From: Calcarisporiella thermophila CBS 279.70 | Lineage: Eukaryota; Calcarisporiellomycota | Length of the DNA: 64,000 nt | Assembly: GCF_041956535.1 (NCBI RefSeq) | Contig: NW_027192207.1 | Span: 400,757-464,756, forward strand | Direction: 5' to 3' | Shown here: in pieces, positions 1-11,084 of the stretch | Layout: each line of letters opens with the position of its first letter | Numbering within the stretch: the first letter of the stretch is position 1 | The notes under the pieces: model-generated | What the model was told of the DNA's origin: nothing | Seen by the model: only the letters and a program-made list of their open reading frames with translations | Database searches by the model: none | Program-made: the position numbers and the translations under genes

Positions 1-1626
1 AGCTCACTGCCAGCCGAGGCCGAGCACAGTCGGGTGTTGAACCTGTTGCGGGTGTTGCACGGGTTGAAACGCCTTCCACTGGAGGAGTACTCCGATCGAG
101 TCAACGGAAACGGGGATGGGGTCGAGGGCCAGAGGCAGTTGGCGGTTCGGGATGCGATCAATTTCGTCAACAAAAAACTCACCGCCAAGGTCAATCGCCA
201 GCTCGAGGAGCCGCTCATCGTGGCAAGCTCGTGTCTTCCCCGATGGTGCTTCGACCTCGCTCGCTCATTCCCATTCCTGCTCCCCTTCGAGACCCGCTAC
301 GTCTTCCTCCAGAGCACCTCGTTCGGCTACTCGCGCTCCATTACCCGCTGGCAGACGCAGCACCAGCAGCAGCAACAGGGCGGTGCGGAGCGGAGGGATG
401 ATATGAACGTGTTCCTGGGAAGGGTGCAGCGGCAAAAGGTGCGTATTTCCCGTCACCGGATGCTGGAGTCCATGGTGCGGATCATGGAGCTCTATGGCCG
501 CTCGTCGTCCTACTTGGAGGTGGAGTATTTTGAAGAGGTGGGGACGGGGCTGGGGCCCACGCTTGAGTTCTACGCCACGGTGTCCAAGGAGTTCTGCCAG
601 CGCTCCGTCAAGATGTGGCGGGACAATGGGGCGGAGGGGCGGTATGTGGACACCCGCGGGGGCGTGTTCCCGATGCCGATGAACGAGGCCCAGGCGGCAA
701 GCGAAAATGGAAAGCGGGTCCTGCAACTGTTCCGGGTGCTCGGGCAGTTCGTCGCCAAGGCGATGCTCGACTCGCGGATCATTGATATACCATTTAACCC
801 CCTCTTTTTGCGCCTGGTGCTTGGGGAGGTGGAGGAGGGGGTGGAGAGCGGGGTGCGGACGGTGTCCCTGGTGGATCCGGCGCTCGGGAGTTCCCTGGCG
901 GACCTGGAGGCTGCGGTCCGAGAGAAAAAGGAGGTGTATGCGAACAAGGAGCTGAGCGCGGTCCAGAAGCAGCAGGCGCTCAAGGCCATTCGCGTGCGGG
1001 GCGCGTCGGTGGAGGAGCTGGGCCTCGACTTCACGCTGCCCGGCTTCCCGGAGATCGAGCTGAAGCCGTCGGGGGCTGACATCGAGGTGACCATCCACAA
1101 CGTCGACGAGTATGTGCGCGCGGTGTCGGACATGACCGTCCACAGCGGGGTTGCGCGCCAGGTGGAGGCGTTCCGCGACGGGTTCAGCACCGTGTTCCCC
1201 GTCCAGGACCTCCGCGTTTTCACGGCCGAGGAGCTGGTGGCGCTGTTTGGGAATGCCCGGGAGGACTGGTCCGTGGAGACCGTGATGGACTCGATCAAGG
1301 CCGACCACGGCTACGGCATGGACAGCCCCTCCGTGCAGCGCCTGGTGGAGATCATGAGCGAGCTGACCCTGGCGGAGCGGCGGGAATTCCTGCAGTTCGT
1401 CACCGGCAGCCCGAAGCTCCCCATCGGCGGCTTCAAGCAGCTCACCCCGCAGTTCACGGTGGTGCGGCGGCCCCACGAGCCCCCGCTCACCCCCGACGAC
1501 TACCTGCCCTCGGTGATGACTTGCGTCAACTACCTCAAGCTCCCCAACTACTCTGCGAAGGAGATCATGCGCGAGAAGCTGTTCGTTGCGATGAGAGAGG
1601 GCAGAGATGGATTCCATTTGTCTTGA
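1..1626 (+). CDS. HECT-type E3 ubiquitin ligase, UFD4/TRIP12-like (3' part)
   Basis: The reading frame is open from the first base, so the gene begins upstream of the window; only the last ~540 residues are here and no intron is needed. This is the C-terminal part of a UFD4/TRIP12-type ligase, which passes ubiquitin from an E2 to substrates in the ubiquitin-fusion-degradation and N-degron routes. The bilobed HECT domain fills roughly the last 380 residues: an N-lobe with EYFEEVGTGLGPTLEFY, and a C-lobe ending in LPSVMTCVNYLKLP. The Cys of MTCVNYL, codon 1522-1524, is the thioester cysteine. The protein ends FHLS, as HECT ligases of this subfamily do. The glutamine run near 360-378 (QHQQQQQ) is low complexity. 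The DNA is G+C-rich, which creates long antisense ORFs that I do not believe. HECT assignment is firm; the UFD4 subfamily rests on remembered similarity. Confidence 0.93.
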   Translation, partial: SSLPAEAEHSRVLNLLRVLHGLKRLPLEEYSDRVNGNGDGVEGQRQLAVRDAINFVNKKLTAKVNRQLEEPLIVASSCLPRWCFDLARSFPFLLPFETRYVFLQSTSFGYSRSITRWQTQHQQQQQGGAERRDDMNVFLGRVQRQKVRISRHRMLESMVRIMELYGRSSSYLEVEYFEEVGTGLGPTLEFYATVSKEFCQRSVKMWRDNGAEGRYVDTRGGVFPMPMNEAQAASENGKRVLQLFRVLGQFVAKAMLDSRIIDIPFNPLFLRLVLGEVEEGVESGVRTVSLVDPALGSSLADLEAAVREKKEVYANKELSAVQKQQALKAIRVRGASVEELGLDFTLPGFPEIELKPSGADIEVTIHNVDEYVRAVSDMTVHSGVARQVEAFRDGFSTVFPVQDLRVFTAEELVALFGNAREDWSVETVMDSIKADHGYGMDSPSVQRLVEIMSELTLAERREFLQFVTGSPKLPIGGFKQLTPQFTVVRRPHEPPLTPDDYLPSVMTCVNYLKLPNYSAKEIMREKLFVAMREGRDGFHLS

Positions 1627-1927
1627 TATACTACTGCTAGATAGATAGGGTGGGTGGGTGTGTAGGCGTGGGTCCATAGACGCCCATACACATAGCGTAT
1701 TTTTTTGGGGGGTTGTCTGTAGGTGTCTTGTACAAAGCAAGTGGAGGAGTTTTCTTTTTATATTGTCTTGTCTATTTTCATATTATTGTCATATTACATA
1801 AAACGGGAATTGCCTAAATTTTCCAACGGTGCACCGTCACACAAGCCGTATGACGACTTTTTATTTGGGTACAAAATAGAGGAGTGAGAGGCGGTGGTTC
1901 CTGAGAGCCCATGGGATTTGTGGCAAA

Positions 1928-3638
1928 ATGCAGTCGCTGTTTTTCCAATTGTCGCGGCATCTCCTCTCGTGCCTCATACTGCTGATCACCCTCACTCTCT
2001 CCTACTACGTAGCATACTCGCTCGTGGCCACTCGCCCCGTGGGCGACCTGCGAGAGTATTCGTGGGAGTTCCTGCGGGACATGGAGACGCTGCGGGTTGA
2101 GCGGGGCCGGCTGACGTCGTCGTGGCAGTGTGAGGGCGAGGGAAAAAAGAGCGTGTGCGTGGTTGAAAATCTGTGTGTTGATCGAGAGAGGGGTAAGTGA
2201 GCATGGATGGCGGTTGGAATGGGGAGGCCATTATCTCAAACCTACTGTTTTGCTACTAGGTGCATTTGTCGTCGAAAGCTCTGCAGAAGCGCCACTCTAC
2301 GCTAGCATGGACGCGAATGCGCGCGAGGAGCAAAATGATTACTGGGCACCGCGAGTGATACCGGAGATGCCCGGCGGGCTCTATGGCTTCGTCAATGAGA
2401 CTGTGTTCGTGTATGGGTTCGGAAGCGAAGATATCAACGAGCAGTACTTTAGGACAATTCTGTCACTCTGGAGGTAATGTAATCAGCTTGCCGTCTCGTA
2501 CTCGCTTAATTGGATTGCTAACCTCACCTATAGCACGATGAAAGATCACGGGGCCACTGCAAATTCCTGGCTGCTCCGTCCTTACTCTTCGGCTAGCGAC
2601 TCGAAGGCTCTCCAGTTTGACATATCCTTTTTGGCGCCTCAGGGCCGAGAGGTTGTCTTCTCTGCCAAGCACCGATCCTCCCACTTCCAGATCGAGCCCT
2701 CCAGCAAGCCCCTGTGCTTCCGCCGAGCGGTGGTCGGGCTCAAACACAGATGCGCCCTAGCTTCGTGTAAGAAGAAAATAGGTGGCGAGTACGCCACTTC
2801 GTTGAGAGCTCATATCATCGGAAACCGCCGGCCAGTGGATGTGCATACACCCGTCGTTGGTCTCCTCGAGGTCGAGGCGGGCGGTGGCCCTATCGCGAAT
2901 TTGGATGAATTGGACGCCGCACTTGCCAGAGAAGGATTCACAACGAGACGCGTGCGTCCGATCAGCATGACGCAAAGCTTTGGGGAACAGGTCGATGAAT
3001 ACGCAAAGTTGGCAGTGTTGATTGCACCCGGAGAAATGGGTCTGGTTCCCGCCGCACTAATGGCTCGTTCGGCCACCCTCATTTCTATCAACGCCCAGCA
3101 TGCGACCAACGAAGAAGCGTTGCAATACCCCATGCTGGCGGTGGGGCGAAGAGTGTACGCTTGGGAGTGCCGCAGCCCCAATTGCACCATAGTGGCGGAG
3201 GGGGTGGCGCGAAAATGCTTGGAGGAGGCGGGACTGGGGGCGGAGTGGATAAAAGAAAACGACAAAGCATTTTCTAAGCTGACAAGGCTTGAGCCCATCT
3301 TCTGGTCGGTCCTGAACTCATTCGACGAGGAAGATGAGGTGCGAGAGGCGCGGAGGTGCTACGGGCGGCGGGTACCCAAGCGGGTGGAGGTGAAGACGCT
3401 GGTGGAGATGGTGGGGAAGATCATTGCGGGCATGGGATACTCCGAAAAGGGGCATCAGTTTGGCGAGGAGTTCGGCGTGGTGGAGGGGCTCGAGTTTGTG
3501 GACATTTGTCGGGCGGCACGGTGTTGTGGCCCCTCCTGCGAGGAGGCGCTGGCGACGATGGTGTTTGGGACGGAGAACGTGTGGGGCCTAAAGCCGGGAC
3601 CCATGGAACGCGATTTAAGCTGGGAGCTGGAAGCATAG
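1928..3638 (+). CDS. GT61-like (DUF563) glycosyltransferase, type II membrane protein
   Basis: Exons 1928-2192, 2260-2473 and 2534-3638 join in frame to 527 residues. The start is the first ATG before a single N-terminal hydrophobic segment (about residues 12-32, LLSCLILLITLTLSYYVAYS), followed by a lumenal-looking domain: the usual type II Golgi topology. The core (AHIIGNRRP, then TQSFGEQVDEYAKLAVLIAPGEMGLVPAALMARSATLISI) aligns by eye with the GT61 region that normally reads EQ...ADVLVGPHGAGLTNALFM. GT61 enzymes add xylose or GlcNAc to glycans or proteins. The usual HG pair appears here as GE, so activity is uncertain. Several cysteines late in the chain suggest disulfides. It is followed convergently by the SDR pair. 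The exact donor and acceptor are unknown. Confidence 0.65.
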
Positions 3639-3874
3639 CATACGTTTTTTTTATATTTGATGTCTATTTCTAAGTAAATATTTCAATCGTGTATTCTTCT
3701 CTATTTTCTCTATTTTCTCTACTTTCGCTTGGAGCAAATAACGATTCATTTTTATTCTAGCCCTCATCGCTACATAGATCACAAATCAAATGTGTCAGCT
3801 ACACCTACCCCTCTACCCCTCTTTTTATGAGAATGCTATCAAACTGGAGGACACGGCTGGAGAAAAAGAATGCG

Positions 3875-4916
3875 CTACCAGCATGTGTATCCGCCATCCA
3901 AAACCAGGTCTGCTCCTGTCATGTAGGAGGAGGCCTCGCTGGCCAAGAAAGCAACCACTCCACGCAACTCTCGTGGCTGGCCTATTCGCCTCATCGGGGT
4001 GAACCCTTCCCAAAGCTTCCGTAGCGAAGGATTCTCCTCGAGTACGGCGTGTAGCTCCTCGGTCTCCATGTAGCCGGGGCTGATCACGTTGACTCGGATC
4101 CCATGAGGGGCCCACTCGCATGCCAGCGACTTGGCGAGATGGGCCACCGCAGCCTTGGACGCGCTATAGGCAGGCTGAGCCATCGGTCGACTTACCGTTC
4201 GGCCCGCTCCACTACCGATGAATATGATCGAGCCGGTTTGACCGCTGACGAGCATTTGACTACACACAATGAAATGAAGCACATTAGTAAGAGTCATTAT
4301 ACCTGCGCCTAGACAGTAGGCTTGCGTACTTTGCCGCGGCTTGGGCGCAGAAGAAGGTTCCGTTCACGTTGATATCCATCACGCGCCTGAACTTGTCCGC
4401 GGGATACTCTCGCGCTGGGATATGCTCTACGATGCCGGCCGAGGTCACAAGAATGGTGACCGGCCGTGAAAACTCCTTGCCGATCCATGAGAACGCACCA
4501 GACACCTGTTTTTCGTCCGCCACATCGCACATGTAAAAGCGCGCCTCCACCCCGTACATCTTTGCGATTTCCTCGCACGCCCGAGTTCCCTCTTCGACCA
4601 AGAGATCAAGACAGGCAACATCCGCACCACATGCAGCAAGGGTTCGCAGCATTTCAAGCCCAAGCCCACGAGAGCCGCCCGTAACTAAAGTAGAGCCAGT
4701 GTCTATATGAAATGCCTACGGTGCATTAATGCTAACATAGCACTGACCAGCCGCGACACGCCCTTTTAACGAAAAGAGCTCTCGAATGTCCTCCTTTTGC
4801 TTCCCGCTTCCTCCCGCTCCCTCCTTGGCGGACGGAGTCAATGAGAGGGTGCCGAGATCTTTGGCGAGCGTTTCCTCGGATGAGGAATGCTGATCTTGCT
4901 TTGATTCTTTCGACAT
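3875..4916 (-). CDS. SDR-family oxidoreductase, tandem paralog A (sugar/polyol dehydrogenase-like)
   Basis: Exons (minus) 4748-4916, 4330-4684 and 3875-4259 give 302 residues. This is a classical short-chain dehydrogenase with TGGSRGLG for the dinucleotide fold (about residue 60), the catalytic Asn in DINVNGTFFCAQA, a Ser in IFIGSGAG, and the YSASK Tyr/Lys pair. The C-terminal PGYMET...GGYTCW fits the fungal sorbose reductase/arabinitol dehydrogenase group, which interconverts ketoses and polyols with NAD(P)H. Splice sites were fixed by comparison with paralog B: both genes have exons of 169, 355 and 385 nt. In both, the second intron starts inside the AAA-N-QM junction. The motif usually read as NAG is SAG here. 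The start is the ATG giving MSKESK, matching MSKETH in B; an in-frame ATG 39 nt upstream exists. The specific substrate is not predictable. Confidence 0.88.
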
Positions 4917-5217
4917 GAAGGGGAATTGTGGATAGACAAGTCTCACACAGGGCAAGGCCTCTCGAAGTTATATGCTTTCCCTCGAGCCAACGCAATTTTA
5001 CGTGGAGTTGCCTCACCATTGGCTAAAATCTTACATATAAGGTAAGGCCTGAGCACGGCGATATGTGGAGGGAAGCCACTGATTCGGTAGAGACCAAGGT
5101 GCTCCCTTCTCGGTCAAATCTCGTTTATTATCCTGAAGCCTGAGCAAGTACATATGGGGAAGGTACAACGTATAGGAGATCTAAGCAACCGCGGTATCAC
5201 TCGACAATAGGCAAGAA
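4917..5217. other. Spacer between the tandem SDR genes
   Basis: About 300 bases separate the stop of paralog B from the start of paralog A. It must hold the 3' end of B and the promoter of A. No ORF or repeat of note is seen. Confidence 0.6.
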
Positions 5218-5488
5218 CTACCAGCACGTATAGCCGCCGTCCAAAGTCAGCTCTGTGCCGGTCATATAGGATGAGGCCTCGCTCGCTAAGAACGCGATGA
5301 CCCCGTGCAGCTCCCTCGGCTGGCCCATTCGGCGCATCGGGGTGGACTCCTCCCAAATTTTGCGCAGAGCAGGGTTCCCGGCAAGCACTTGGCTCACCAG
5401 ATTTGTCTCCATGTAACCCGGGCTGACCACGTTGACCCGAATTCCGTGCGGAGCCCACTCACAGGCCAAGGATTTGGCGAGATGGGCC

Positions 5489-5520
<32 letters not shown>

Positions 5521-6265
5521 GGGCTGTGGCCGGTTCACGACCTGACCAGACATGCTGCCAACGAAGATGATGGAGCCGGGTTTGCCACTGGTAAGCATCT
5601 GGCTACAAACATAGAGACAAGCATACGCCAATGAATATCGAATATGGTTAGCTCCCAAAAAAAAAGCGCCTGTATATACTTTGCAGCAGCCTGAGCACAG
5701 AAGAAGGTTCCGTTCACGTTGATATCCATCACGCGCCTGAACCTGTTCGACGGATACTCTCTGGCCGGAATGTTGTCCACTATCCCCGCCGCTGTCACAA
5801 GAATAGTGACAGGCCGCGAAAACTCCTTGCCTATCCATGAGAATACACTAGACACCTGTTTCTCGTCCGCCACATCGCACATGTAGAAGCGTGCCTCCAC
5901 CCCATACGTCTTTGCGATTTCCTCGCACGCTTGAGCCCCCGCCTCGACCATGAGATCAATGCAGGCAACATCTGCACCACAAGCAGCAAGCGATCGCATC
6001 ATTTCAAGTCCAAGCCCGCGAGAGCCACCCGTAACTAATGTAGAGCCAATGTATATGTGAAATACTCCCGGTCATCAAAAATTAACTCTCACTGACCGGC
6101 GGCGACCTGGCCCTTTAGCGAAAAGAGCTCCGGGATATCCACCCTTTTCAACTCTTCCCCGGGTTTCGCGTCCTCGGGGGATGGGGTCAATGAAAGGGTG
6201 CCGAGCCCTTCGGTAAGCTTCTCGTCGGCCGAGGAGCGTTGTCCCTGGTGTGTTTCTTTTGACAT
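5218..6265 (-). CDS. SDR-family oxidoreductase, tandem paralog B
   Basis: Exons (minus) 6097-6265, 5680-6034 and 5218-5602 give 302 residues with the same exon lengths as paralog A. Motifs: VTGGSRGLG, NVNGTFFCAQA, GSMSG with the catalytic Ser, YNASK, and GGYTCW at the end. In this copy the intron-1 acceptor used (ending TTAG at 6036-6035) yields FSLKGQVAAVTGG, the standard SDR spacing, which in turn decided the acceptor in copy A. The NAG motif reads AAG. The chain is colinear with A throughout, and a 45-nt block (5698-5742) is identical to 4348-4392, so the pair arose by local duplication with recent divergence or gene conversion. It probably reduces a ketose or oxidises a polyol in the cytosol. 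Confidence 0.88.
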
Positions 6266-6550
6266 TGTTTGCAATGCCGTAAGACAAGCAACAGTATTCA
6301 GTAATAAAGCTCTAGACGTTCCGGGTGCCTTAATTTTTTTGTGGGGCTAGCATTCCTTCAATGGCTTAGCATCCTAATTCTATCTAAACTTGCTTGTGCT
6401 CGTGTGACTGAAGAGATATTTTTATAACACAGGGAGAAGCCTAGATCCAAGTTAAGCTTCGAAAGAGCGACTCGGGTGGGAAAAAAAAAAGAAACAATAA
6501 AAATAAATCACAGCTAAGCTAATACAAGTAACTACAAGGTGAGAGCTGGG

Positions 6551-9500
6551 TTATAAAGCCATGGTCACTGTGAGGCTTTTCCCGTGGATAAGTAGTGTGG
6601 TGGGTAACCCTTTCACTAATATATCCAAGTTCTCTACGTACTCTAGGGAGGCCTCCTCCGACTGGGAGGTATCGGGCTCAGGGGCGGGGAGGGTGGTGAG
6701 GATAAGGGCGGTGTCGTCGGAATGGAGGCGCATGATATCGTTGAGGATGAGGTGTTGTGCGCGAGCAGGGAGCTCATTGAACTCGAACTGCGTGCGGAGC
6801 GCGTTCGGATTCTCCCTGTCACCTCCTGACAAGGTGCGCGAGCGTGCCGCCCGCTCTCGCAGCTCAGGGCTAAACTGGCGTGTCCGCTCTCGGTGCGCGG
6901 GAATGGGCGGCGATGCAAAAGTGACCGAGTGTATGGGCTGGTCGGGCATCGCCGAGCAACGACGCTGCCTGGCAGGCCGTTCCTCGGGGATGTCGAGAGT
7001 GATGCTGGAGTGATCGCAGGGGGCCGAGCTCATCGACGCGCATCGCTTCAATCTTTCCAAATATTCGCCCGTTCTGGCCTCGTGCTCACCCATAACGCTC
7101 TCTTCTTCGTGCTCGGTTTCGTCGCCGGAAGAGCTCTCATCGATGACCAGCGTCGGGTCCGGCAGGGGCATATTGATGGACATGCTAAGCCGGAGGTAAG
7201 AGGGCAGGGAGTTCCCTGGGAGCTGGGCGATCATTCTCTCCGGCGAGGACGAGAGAGACATTGGGTATTCCTCCCCCGATACCTCCTCGCCTTCGTGCGC
7301 ACCCTCTCCTCCTTCTCTCCCAGCCGGGCCCGTCATTTTCAGAGACGAAGCTGCCTTCGGGTGTACTGACGACGAGTTGAACGGGCCCGGGGTGGGTTGA
7401 GCTTTTGCCTTTTCTCGGGTCTGCTTCAAATTTTCCCACCATGATATCCCCTTCAGGGCCTCCTCGACGGCCAATGGCGCCGGCTTCCCCCTACAGATAG
7501 ATTCGTAAGCACGCACCCGCACGTTATCGAGGCTGAGAACGATAAGTTCGCCGGGGATTCTAAGGTTATCAAGCAGCAACTGCACCCGCCGTTTCTCCTC
7601 CTCTGTGTCGCTCTCGTACTCTACAAAGCACATGATGCGCAATTTGAAATGTGCTCTCCACGTAGGTACGGTATGCAAAATCGTTCCCCTAATTTCGAAT
7701 AAAGGAGTGAGTGTTCTCCATCCCAACTCCCTTTTTTTCTATCACAAGGATCAACACTTACAAGTTTAGTATCATTGTATAGGTATTAAAATTGGACAGC
7801 AGAGCGGGTATTGACTCTTCGCCCGGAGCGCCAGAAGATGATCCCTGAGGCAAAACAGGCGCCGTCATCTGAATCGGCCACAGGTCGATGAACTGCTTTT
7901 TCCTTACTCCATTCTCCGAGTACATTGCGGCTTGGATCGCTCCACGTAAATTATGCCAGCGTGGATGTCGAGTGGGGACGGGCATCTCCAGTGCTTGGAA
8001 GTTATACGCTACCGCCACGGCTTTATTCAGCAGCAAAACGTCCTCAATAATACCGCACCAGTTGGTAATTGAGATGGGGGTTTCGACCCGGTCGCCATCG
8101 GTAGGGAGAGAGCCAGGAGCATCTTGAGATGCAGACGTGGGATCAGCGTCCAGTTCTTGGCGCTGTTTGGAGGCGTGGTATTTTTGCAGGTTGAAAAAGC
8201 CGAGCACGACAACATTGGGTCGCATACCTCCTAGTCCAGAGTCCTATTGGGTATCCGCCAAAAAACCATGTTAGCAACCCTCTTCGCGCATAAAGCAGAA
8301 CATCGCCGCCTACCAATACAAGATTTCTCGCACCTTCGCGCTCGTTTGCCGCGATGTTCAGTTGCACAAACGCCTTTATCTTCGTCACATCCACAAACCG
8401 AAGCCAGGCATGATTCTGCCGAGATAGTTCGCCGAACTGCTCGCGAAAATCTCCCTTGATGACGTGTCCAAGTATATAGAGCGAGCCTTTTTTTAGGGCG
8501 TTACAGAGCTGCGTGAGTTTGTAGCTGGTACGAGGGCTGTTGATGAGCAGGAGAATTTGAGGACGCCAGAACTTGACGCTCTCCTTGCGAGAGTCCAGAC
8601 GAAGCAGATATTTCCGTACCTATAAATGAATGCGTTATTACAAATTGGGGGGAGGGGGCCCTTGAAATCGAAAAAAAGTACATATGCACGTGTATACCTA
8701 CTTGGTGATAGATTAAACTTTGCGTCACATCTCCCCAACTCTTCGGGGGACAAGAGTAGTGTATCCACAAAAATAGAAGGCCCGTCACCACTATGCTCAC
8801 GGTAGCGGTGGCAGGATCCACAAAATACATGGCGCCAATGCACAAAAGCATTCCTGCGAAGGCAGTATGCCACTCGAAGTATTGGAACTTGGGCCGGAAA
8901 TTGGGCGCCGACGCCGCCTTAAGCAGGAAACAGGCAAGATTGAGAATGGCAAAGGTGAGCAGTGATGTCATTGTCACAAACGATGCCATCAAATTAAGAT
9001 TGGTGTTAAGTAGAAAGAGCTGGGAAAGGAGGTAGGTAAGAAAGATTCCTCGGATCGGCTCGTCCGCCTTCGCAGTGCCTTGGGAAAAGGGAAACAAGAA
9101 AGAAAGGAGGTTGTCCCTAGAGAAAGAAGGGTGTTACAAACTACACGATTAGAGAATCCAGACAATCTCGAGAAATACCTTGCAATGGCTTGCAATAGCT
9201 TCGCACTGGTAATAAGCGAACTTAAGACCGCAAAGAGAGCGGCCGCGTACATCCCAGCTACCACAAGGTAAGGCGAGAGTGCGATCTAATATTGGGTATA
9301 GGATTATAGGACTCTTTCACTTATTCCGCGCACTCTGTCATCACTCACATCCTGCAGCACCATTAGATCGGTATACATTGTGATTCGGCCAATGCATGCA
9401 CCCATAAAGAGAATAATAACATGGTATGCGATATAGGTAACTCCAACCGCCCACAGGGTTCCGGTAGGAATTGACTTGCTAGGTTGCGCCAAGTTTCCTG

Positions 9501-10856
9501 ACATAGATGCGCCTATATTGGCCAATAAAACAGAGTGAGACCTCGGAAAGATGAAATTGTAAGTAAGTTGATGCATACCTTGGAGGATACCTATGCAAGC
9601 TGGAAACAGCACTCCAAAGACGCTCTGGAAGGTCTCTGGCGTCCCATCTCCTTTGCCTCCGACAGCAACTGTAAACTTTGGCCAGAAATTGTCCCAAAAT
9701 GTCTCCATGTTGAAGCCCGTGTATATGATATTACGCTCTGGATCACTAAATGGTTGTTGAATTGCGAGGGACAAGAATATGGCGAAGGTGGAAACAACAA
9801 GCAAAAGCGCAAGAATGAGGGAGGTACGAGCAAAGAACTAGATAAAAAAAGATCGATGCGATTGAGTTGGATTGCCATTGATTAGTGTAATCTATAGCTT
9901 CTTACCTTTGACCCGGCAAGGCAAGTCAGGGTGGAGACGAAGAGTAAGATAGTTCCGTATAAAAATTCCCACCACTAAAGGGAGCAAGCATCAGGCCAAT
10001 GTAGTTTATACCCGTACACGTAGGGACAAAAAGCGTACCTTTCCCTCTGGTAATATGCGCGCAATGGTACCGGAAGATACGGAGAAATTGCTCAATAATG
10101 GCTCGCAAAACCCAAGCACGTTCATACTAGTGTTGATTACATTGCCGAGATAGCAAACAAGCCCAATTGATCCTGTGGAACCCAGAAAAATCAGGTTAGC
10201 ATCCATAAGAAATGATCCATAGCACTTCAATATACCTCCGAACTCTGGTCCCAAGCTACGGGAAATCATGTAATACGGCCCACCCCCTATGTAAACAAAG
10301 GAATAAGCTTAGGTTTGAAGTACGTCTAAAATAACCCCCGTACCTCTTACGGTTCCATTAGTGGAAATAGCGGAAATACTCAAGGTAGTGAGAATAACTA
10401 TGGTGTAGCTAAAACAAAATCCGATGCTTTAGCGATGGATGTGTGTCAACAACGCGTAAAAAAAAGTCCCATTTACCCTGCAAGAAATAGAAACACCGTG
10501 CCAAGGATCCCTGCTTGTCCGATGACAAAACCGAAGCGAATAAAAAAGATAATACCCCATATACTTAGGACGGTAGGGACGAATACGCCATCAAATGTGC
10601 CTAATTTTCCATTAGCTTTGCCATCTGTCCGCTGTTGAGAGAATTGAGATGGTGTGTCCCCTCCGAGTCGCGACTCTATGAATGTGATTGAGCGCTGAAG
10701 TGAAAGGTCCGTAGCGCCATAAGAAGGGACGCTTGAGTACAGAATGGAGGCGTAGCGCTCTTGAGAAACAGGCCCAGTATCGGAGACATTGCGACGTGTG
10801 AGGTACTTTTGGAGGATTTCTGTGGAGGAGCCTAGTCGACTAACAAAGCGTGACAT
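6551..10856 (-). CDS. VHC1: Vacuolar cation-chloride cotransporter, SLC12 family (Vhc1-like)
   Basis: Twelve exons (minus): 10477-10856, 10344-10408, 10236-10286, 10039-10172, 9906-9974, 9579-9837, 9349-9512, 9179-9285, 8702-9116, 8314-8619, 7762-8243, 6551-7688; together 1189 residues, close to the ~1120 of yeast Vhc1. A hydrophilic N-terminus (~120 residues) leads into the transporter core: GTFDGVFVPTVLSIWGIIFF (TM1), GPYYMISRSLGPEFGG, NLAQPSKSIPTGTLWA, and LSPYLVVAGMYAAALFAVLSS. A cytosolic tail with GLGGMRPNVVVLGF and LRIMCFVEY follows, all hallmarks of SLC12 cotransporters. The family moves K+/Na+ with Cl- electroneutrally; the fungal member sits in the vacuole membrane. The last exon carries a long Ser/Glu-rich disordered stretch (about residues 870-1120) that may be phosphoregulated. 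Divergent from the seryl-tRNA synthetase with a 228-nt shared promoter. Confidence 0.92.
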
Positions 10857-11084
10857 TTTTGTAAATAACAACTAAATGCATTTGAGTGAGAGAACACAAA
10901 AATCCTCGCTAAATATGAGTTGATGAAAAAAAGTAATAAAGAGAGGTGCCTCGATAGTAGATTTACACGATCGTGGAGAATCTTTTGGCTGACATTAAAG
11001 TTGCCAAACTGAAAATCGCGAGTCACAGAGCTGCGTCGTCTCGAAAATAAACGGCACGCGAAACTCTACTCTAATATATTAACA

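Noticed and set aside
265-1740. 491-codon antisense ORF over the HECT gene
   Set aside because: It lies entirely opposite a clear HECT domain in G+C-rich DNA and shows biased His/Leu/Arg composition typical of shadow frames.
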